From positions 1 to 64,000 of the forward strand of contig CACJSX010000003.1 in NCBI GenBank assembly GCA_902596185.1: a stretch of 64,000 nucleotides of DNA, given 5' to 3'. Shown here piece by piece: positions 61,603-64,000 of this stretch. The stretch comes from an uncultured Pelagibacteraceae bacterium (lineage in GTDB: Bacteria > Pseudomonadota > Alphaproteobacteria > Pelagibacterales > Pelagibacteraceae). The position numbers and the translations under genes are program-made. Each line of letters starts with the position of its first letter. Position 1 is the first letter of the stretch. The notes below the pieces were generated by a model. That model did no database searches and was not told the DNA's origin. It saw only the letters and a program-made list of their open reading frames with translations.

Positions 61603-62285
61603 TGAAATTAGATTTAAAAAAATTAAAGTTAAGAAAAGTAAACGAACAATTGCAAAGTATAGATAGAAAAATAAACGATAGAAATTTTACAATAATAAAT
61701 CCTGAGGGTAATCACGCTGTATGTGCTGGGCTTACTGAAGAATTAAATATTAATATTAAAGGTCATGTTGGGTATTATTGTGCCGGAATGAATCAAAAAG
61801 CAAATATTACAATTGAAGGTAATGTGGGAACTGGTGTAGCTGAAAATATGATGTCTGGTAAAGTTCATGTAAAAGGCAATGCATCACAATCAGCAGGAGC
61901 AACTGCTCATGGTGGACTTTTAATTATTGATGGTGATGCTAGTTCAAGATGTGGGATATCTATGAAAGGGGTAGACATAGTTGTTAAAGGTTCAGTTGGC
62001 CATATGTCTGGTTTTATGTCTCAAGCAGGAAACTTAGTAGTATGTGGTGATGCTGGTGAGGCATTAGGTGATAGTTTGTATGAAACAAACATATATATAA
62101 AGGGTAAAGTTAAATCACTTGGTGCAGATTGTGTTGAAAAAAAAATGGATAAAAAACATATAAAAAAACTAAATTTACTTTTGCAGGAAGCCAATATTAA
62201 AAATCAAAAAGCTGAAAGTTTTAAAAGATATGGTTCAGCAAAAAAACTATACAATTTTAAAATAGATAATATTTCTAATTATTAA
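61602..62285 (+). CDS. Second GXGXG beta-helix protein (MgsB/GlxC-like paralog)
   Basis: I place the start at the ATG at 61602, coupled to the previous stop codon (TAATG), giving 227 residues; an upstream TTG would add four. Repeats such as GHVGYYCAGMNQKA, GNVGTGVAENMMSG, CGISMKGVDIVVKG and AGEALGDSLYETN mark it as a glutamate-synthase GXGXG domain. It lacks about 50 N-terminal residues found in the first copy. It is followed by the FMN subunit two bases later. Confidence 0.82.
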   Translation: MKLDLKKLKLRKVNEQLQSIDRKINDRNFTIINPEGNHAVCAGLTEELNINIKGHVGYYCAGMNQKANITIEGNVGTGVAENMMSGKVHVKGNASQSAGATAHGGLLIIDGDASSRCGISMKGVDIVVKGSVGHMSGFMSQAGNLVVCGDAGEALGDSLYETNIYIKGKVKSLGADCVEKKMDKKHIKKLNLLLQEANIKNQKAESFKRYGSAKKLYNFKIDNISNY

Positions 62286-62287
62286 TC

Positions 62288-63616
62288 ATGAAAAAAAATA
62301 ACAGAACTCACCCACGTCAATCATGGACTTTTGATGAATATACAAATTCAGAAATAAGAAGAGCTGCAGCAACAGGCATTTATGATATTAGAGGTGGAGG
62401 ATCAAAAAGAAAGCTTCCCCACTTTGATGATTTATTATTTTTAGGAGCCTCAATGTCTAGATACCCGTTAGAAGGATATAGAGAAAAATGCACTACAAAT
62501 GTAACTCTTGGTACTAAATATGCTAAAAAACCACTTGAATTAGATATACCAATCACAATCGCTGGAATGAGCTTTGGTGCATTATCAGGCCCAGCAAAAG
62601 AAGCTCTAGGAAGAGGCGCAAGTGCTGCTGGTACATCTACTACTACTGGTGATGGTGGAATGACTCCTGAAGAAAGAGGACAATCCAAATATTTAGTCTA
62701 CCAATTATTACCATCTAGATACGGAATGAACCCAGATGATTTAAGAAAGGCAGATGCAATTGAAGTAGTTATTGGTCAAGGGGCAAAGCCTGGTGGTGGA
62801 GGAATGTTATTGGGTCAAAAAATAAATGATAGAGTTGCAAAAATGAGAACTTTACCTAAAGGAGTTGATCAAAGATCTGCTTGTAGACATCCTGACTGGA
62901 CCGGACCTGACGATTTAAAAATAAAAATTTTAGAGTTACGTGAAATTACAAAGTGGAAAGTTCCTATCTTCATAAAAATTGCAGGTGCAAGACCATATTA
63001 CGATACTGCTTTAGCTGTAAAAGCGGGTGCAGATGTAGTTGTCCTAGATGGAATGCAAGGTGGTACAGCAGCTACTCAAGAAGTTTTTATTGAAAATGTT
63101 GGCCAACCTACATTAGCTTGTATAAGGCCTGCAGTAGATGCCTTACAAGATTTAAACGCACATAGAGAAGTGCAATTGGTGATATCAGGTGGAATTAGAA
63201 ATGGTGCAGATGTTGCAAAAGCTCTAGCGCTTGGAGCAGATGCTGTTTCAATAGGTAGTGCTGCAATGATAGCTATAGGTGATAATGATCCAAAGTGGGA
63301 AAAAGAATACAATAAGTTAGGTTCTACCGCAGGCGCCTATGATGATTGGCATGAGGGGAATGATCCTGCTGGAATATCAACTCAAAATCCAACTTTAATG
63401 AAAAGATTAGATCCAGTTAAAGCTGGTAAAAAATTAACCAATTATCTAAAAGTGATGACGCTAGAGGCACAAACACTTGCAAGAGCCTGTGGAAAAAATA
63501 GTTTGCATAATTTGGAACCTGAAGATTTATGTGCACTAACGGTTGAAGCTGCTGCAATGGCTAGAGTTCCTCTTGCAGGGAGCGATTGGATACCAGGAAT
63601 AAAAGAAAAAAAGTGA
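62288..63616 (+). CDS. Second FMN-binding glutamate synthase-like protein without iron-sulfur cysteines
   Basis: This is a 442-residue paralog of the protein at 56887-58299: IAGMSFGALSGPAKEALGRGASAAGT, FIKIAGARPYYDTA, LVISGGIRNGADVAKALALGADAVSIG and ACGKNSLHNLEPEDLCALTVEAAA align segment by segment. At the place where the first copy has CYHCHTGRCPVG, this one has AYDDWHEGNDPAG, so all three iron-sulfur ligands are gone. It must use another electron route or reaction. It is followed by a second type III glutamine synthetase gene. Confidence 0.82.
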   Translation: MKKNNRTHPRQSWTFDEYTNSEIRRAAATGIYDIRGGGSKRKLPHFDDLLFLGASMSRYPLEGYREKCTTNVTLGTKYAKKPLELDIPITIAGMSFGALSGPAKEALGRGASAAGTSTTTGDGGMTPEERGQSKYLVYQLLPSRYGMNPDDLRKADAIEVVIGQGAKPGGGGMLLGQKINDRVAKMRTLPKGVDQRSACRHPDWTGPDDLKIKILELREITKWKVPIFIKIAGARPYYDTALAVKAGADVVVLDGMQGGTAATQEVFIENVGQPTLACIRPAVDALQDLNAHREVQLVISGGIRNGADVAKALALGADAVSIGSAAMIAIGDNDPKWEKEYNKLGSTAGAYDDWHEGNDPAGISTQNPTLMKRLDPVKAGKKLTNYLKVMTLEAQTLARACGKNSLHNLEPEDLCALTVEAAAMARVPLAGSDWIPGIKEKK

Positions 63617-63650
63617 TTGATACAAATCTTTATAATTCATAAGATTAAAT

Positions 63651-64000
63651 ATGCCAAAAAATTTATCTAAGATAGCAAAAGCTAAAAAAATTAAATATTT
63701 TTTGATAAGTTTCGTGGATCTTTTTGGTGTTTTAAGATCTAAATTAGTTCCAGCTCAAGCAATTGGAGATATGCAGAAAGATGGAGCAGGTTTCGCAGGT
63801 TTCGCGACATGGTTAGATATGACACCTGCTGACAGTGATATGTTTGGTGTTCCTGATCCTGACAGCCTAATTCAACTACCATGGAATAAAGAAATTGGTT
63901 GGTTGGCTTCTGATTTATACATGGATGGCAAACCTGTTAAAGCTTCGCCAAGAATAATGCTTAAAGAGCAGATAAAAAAAATGTCAAAAAAAAAACTTCA
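63651..64000 (+). CDS. Second type III glutamine synthetase-like protein, partial
   Basis: ATG at 63651 opens a frame that runs off the window (116 residues seen). MPKNLSKIAKAKKIKYFLISFVD, then FGVLRSKLVPAQAI, and later MFGVPDPDSLIQLPWNKEIGWLASDLYM are the N-terminal beta-grasp segments of glutamine synthetase, matching the gmaS-like protein at 53599-55068 (VGIPDPETFVQLPWDKRVARV). It closes a second synthetase/synthase module. Catalytic residues are outside the window. Confidence 0.85.
   Translation, partial: MPKNLSKIAKAKKIKYFLISFVDLFGVLRSKLVPAQAIGDMQKDGAGFAGFATWLDMTPADSDMFGVPDPDSLIQLPWNKEIGWLASDLYMDGKPVKASPRIMLKEQIKKMSKKKL

Noticed and set aside
1-64000. tRNA genes, rRNA, CRISPR arrays, insertion sequences, prophage or integration sites
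   Set aside because: Intergenic spaces are too short for most of these, and I saw no tRNA-like cloverleaf, direct-repeat array, transposase or integrase.

Overview
The window looks like a chromosome segment of a SAR11-clade (Pelagibacterales) alphaproteobacterium. This is an inference from the very AT-rich sequence, overlapping or nearly abutting genes, almost no intergenic DNA, and a gene set matching the known SAR11 taste for methylated amines, betaines, sulfonium compounds and C1 units. I see no rRNA, tRNA, CRISPR array, insertion sequence, phage or plasmid feature.

Layout. (1) 1-11634, minus strand: one long co-directional run, read from the right: Rieske oxygenase, betaine-homocysteine methyltransferase (bhmT), dimethylglycine/sarcosine dehydrogenase-like protein, methyltransferase, DddP-like M24 protein (candidate DMSP lyase), a small kinase, a nucleotidyltransferase, a 2OG-Fe(II) dioxygenase, an ECHDC3-like crotonase, a small membrane protein, a CoA-binding protein, a BT1/MFS transporter and a flavodoxin-fold reductase cut by the window edge. 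(2) 11911-15999, plus strand: ProX-like binding protein, permease, short methylene-THF reductase and DmdA/LigM-like THF demethylase, an apparent uptake-and-demethylation cassette with no ATPase of its own. (3) 16045-25173: mixed housekeeping and unknown genes, including a minus-strand set (zinc ribbon, DUF3726, 553-aa unknown, variant M19 dipeptidase), purEK, a cold-shock protein, an Asp/Glu racemase-like protein and an EamA exporter. (4) 25184-30291, minus: soxBDAG (or mgdABCD), with soxG broken by a one-base frameshift in an A7 run; fhs is divergent. (5) 32097-35454: class I amidotransferase, Fe-dependent alcohol dehydrogenase, and trimethylamine monooxygenase (tmm). (6) 35457-44046, minus: glycerol/glycerol-3-phosphate system glpK-glpV-glpSTPQU-gpsA. 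(7) 44054-49262, minus: TMAO transporter tmoX/tmoV/tmoW with two unrelated genes inserted. (8) 49404-60705, plus: TMAO demethylase (tdm), a small winged-helix-like protein, an FAD amine oxidoreductase, gmaS-like glutamine synthetase, mgsABC-like N-methylglutamate synthase, a small unknown protein, amt and two small membrane proteins. (9) 60718-64000, plus: a second, divergent copy of the amidotransferase/GXGXG/FMN synthase/type III glutamine synthetase module, cut by the right edge.

How it fits together. Trimethylamine would be oxidised by Tmm to TMAO, TMAO imported by TmoXVW and split by Tdm into dimethylamine and formaldehyde, and monomethylamine channelled through GmaS and Mgs to N-methylglutamate, with a SoxBDAG/Mgd-type complex oxidising the N-methyl group onto THF; Fhs closes the THF branch to formate and Amt handles ammonium. 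Glycine betaine would go through BhmT (or the Rieske enzyme) to dimethylglycine, sarcosine and glycine.

Least explained and most worth attention: the second Mgs-like cassette whose FMN subunit lacks the iron-sulfur cysteines; the MetF/DmdA-like demethylation cassette of unknown substrate; the DUF3726/553-aa/variant-M19 gene set; and the kinase-nucleotidyltransferase-dioxygenase trio in the betaine operon.
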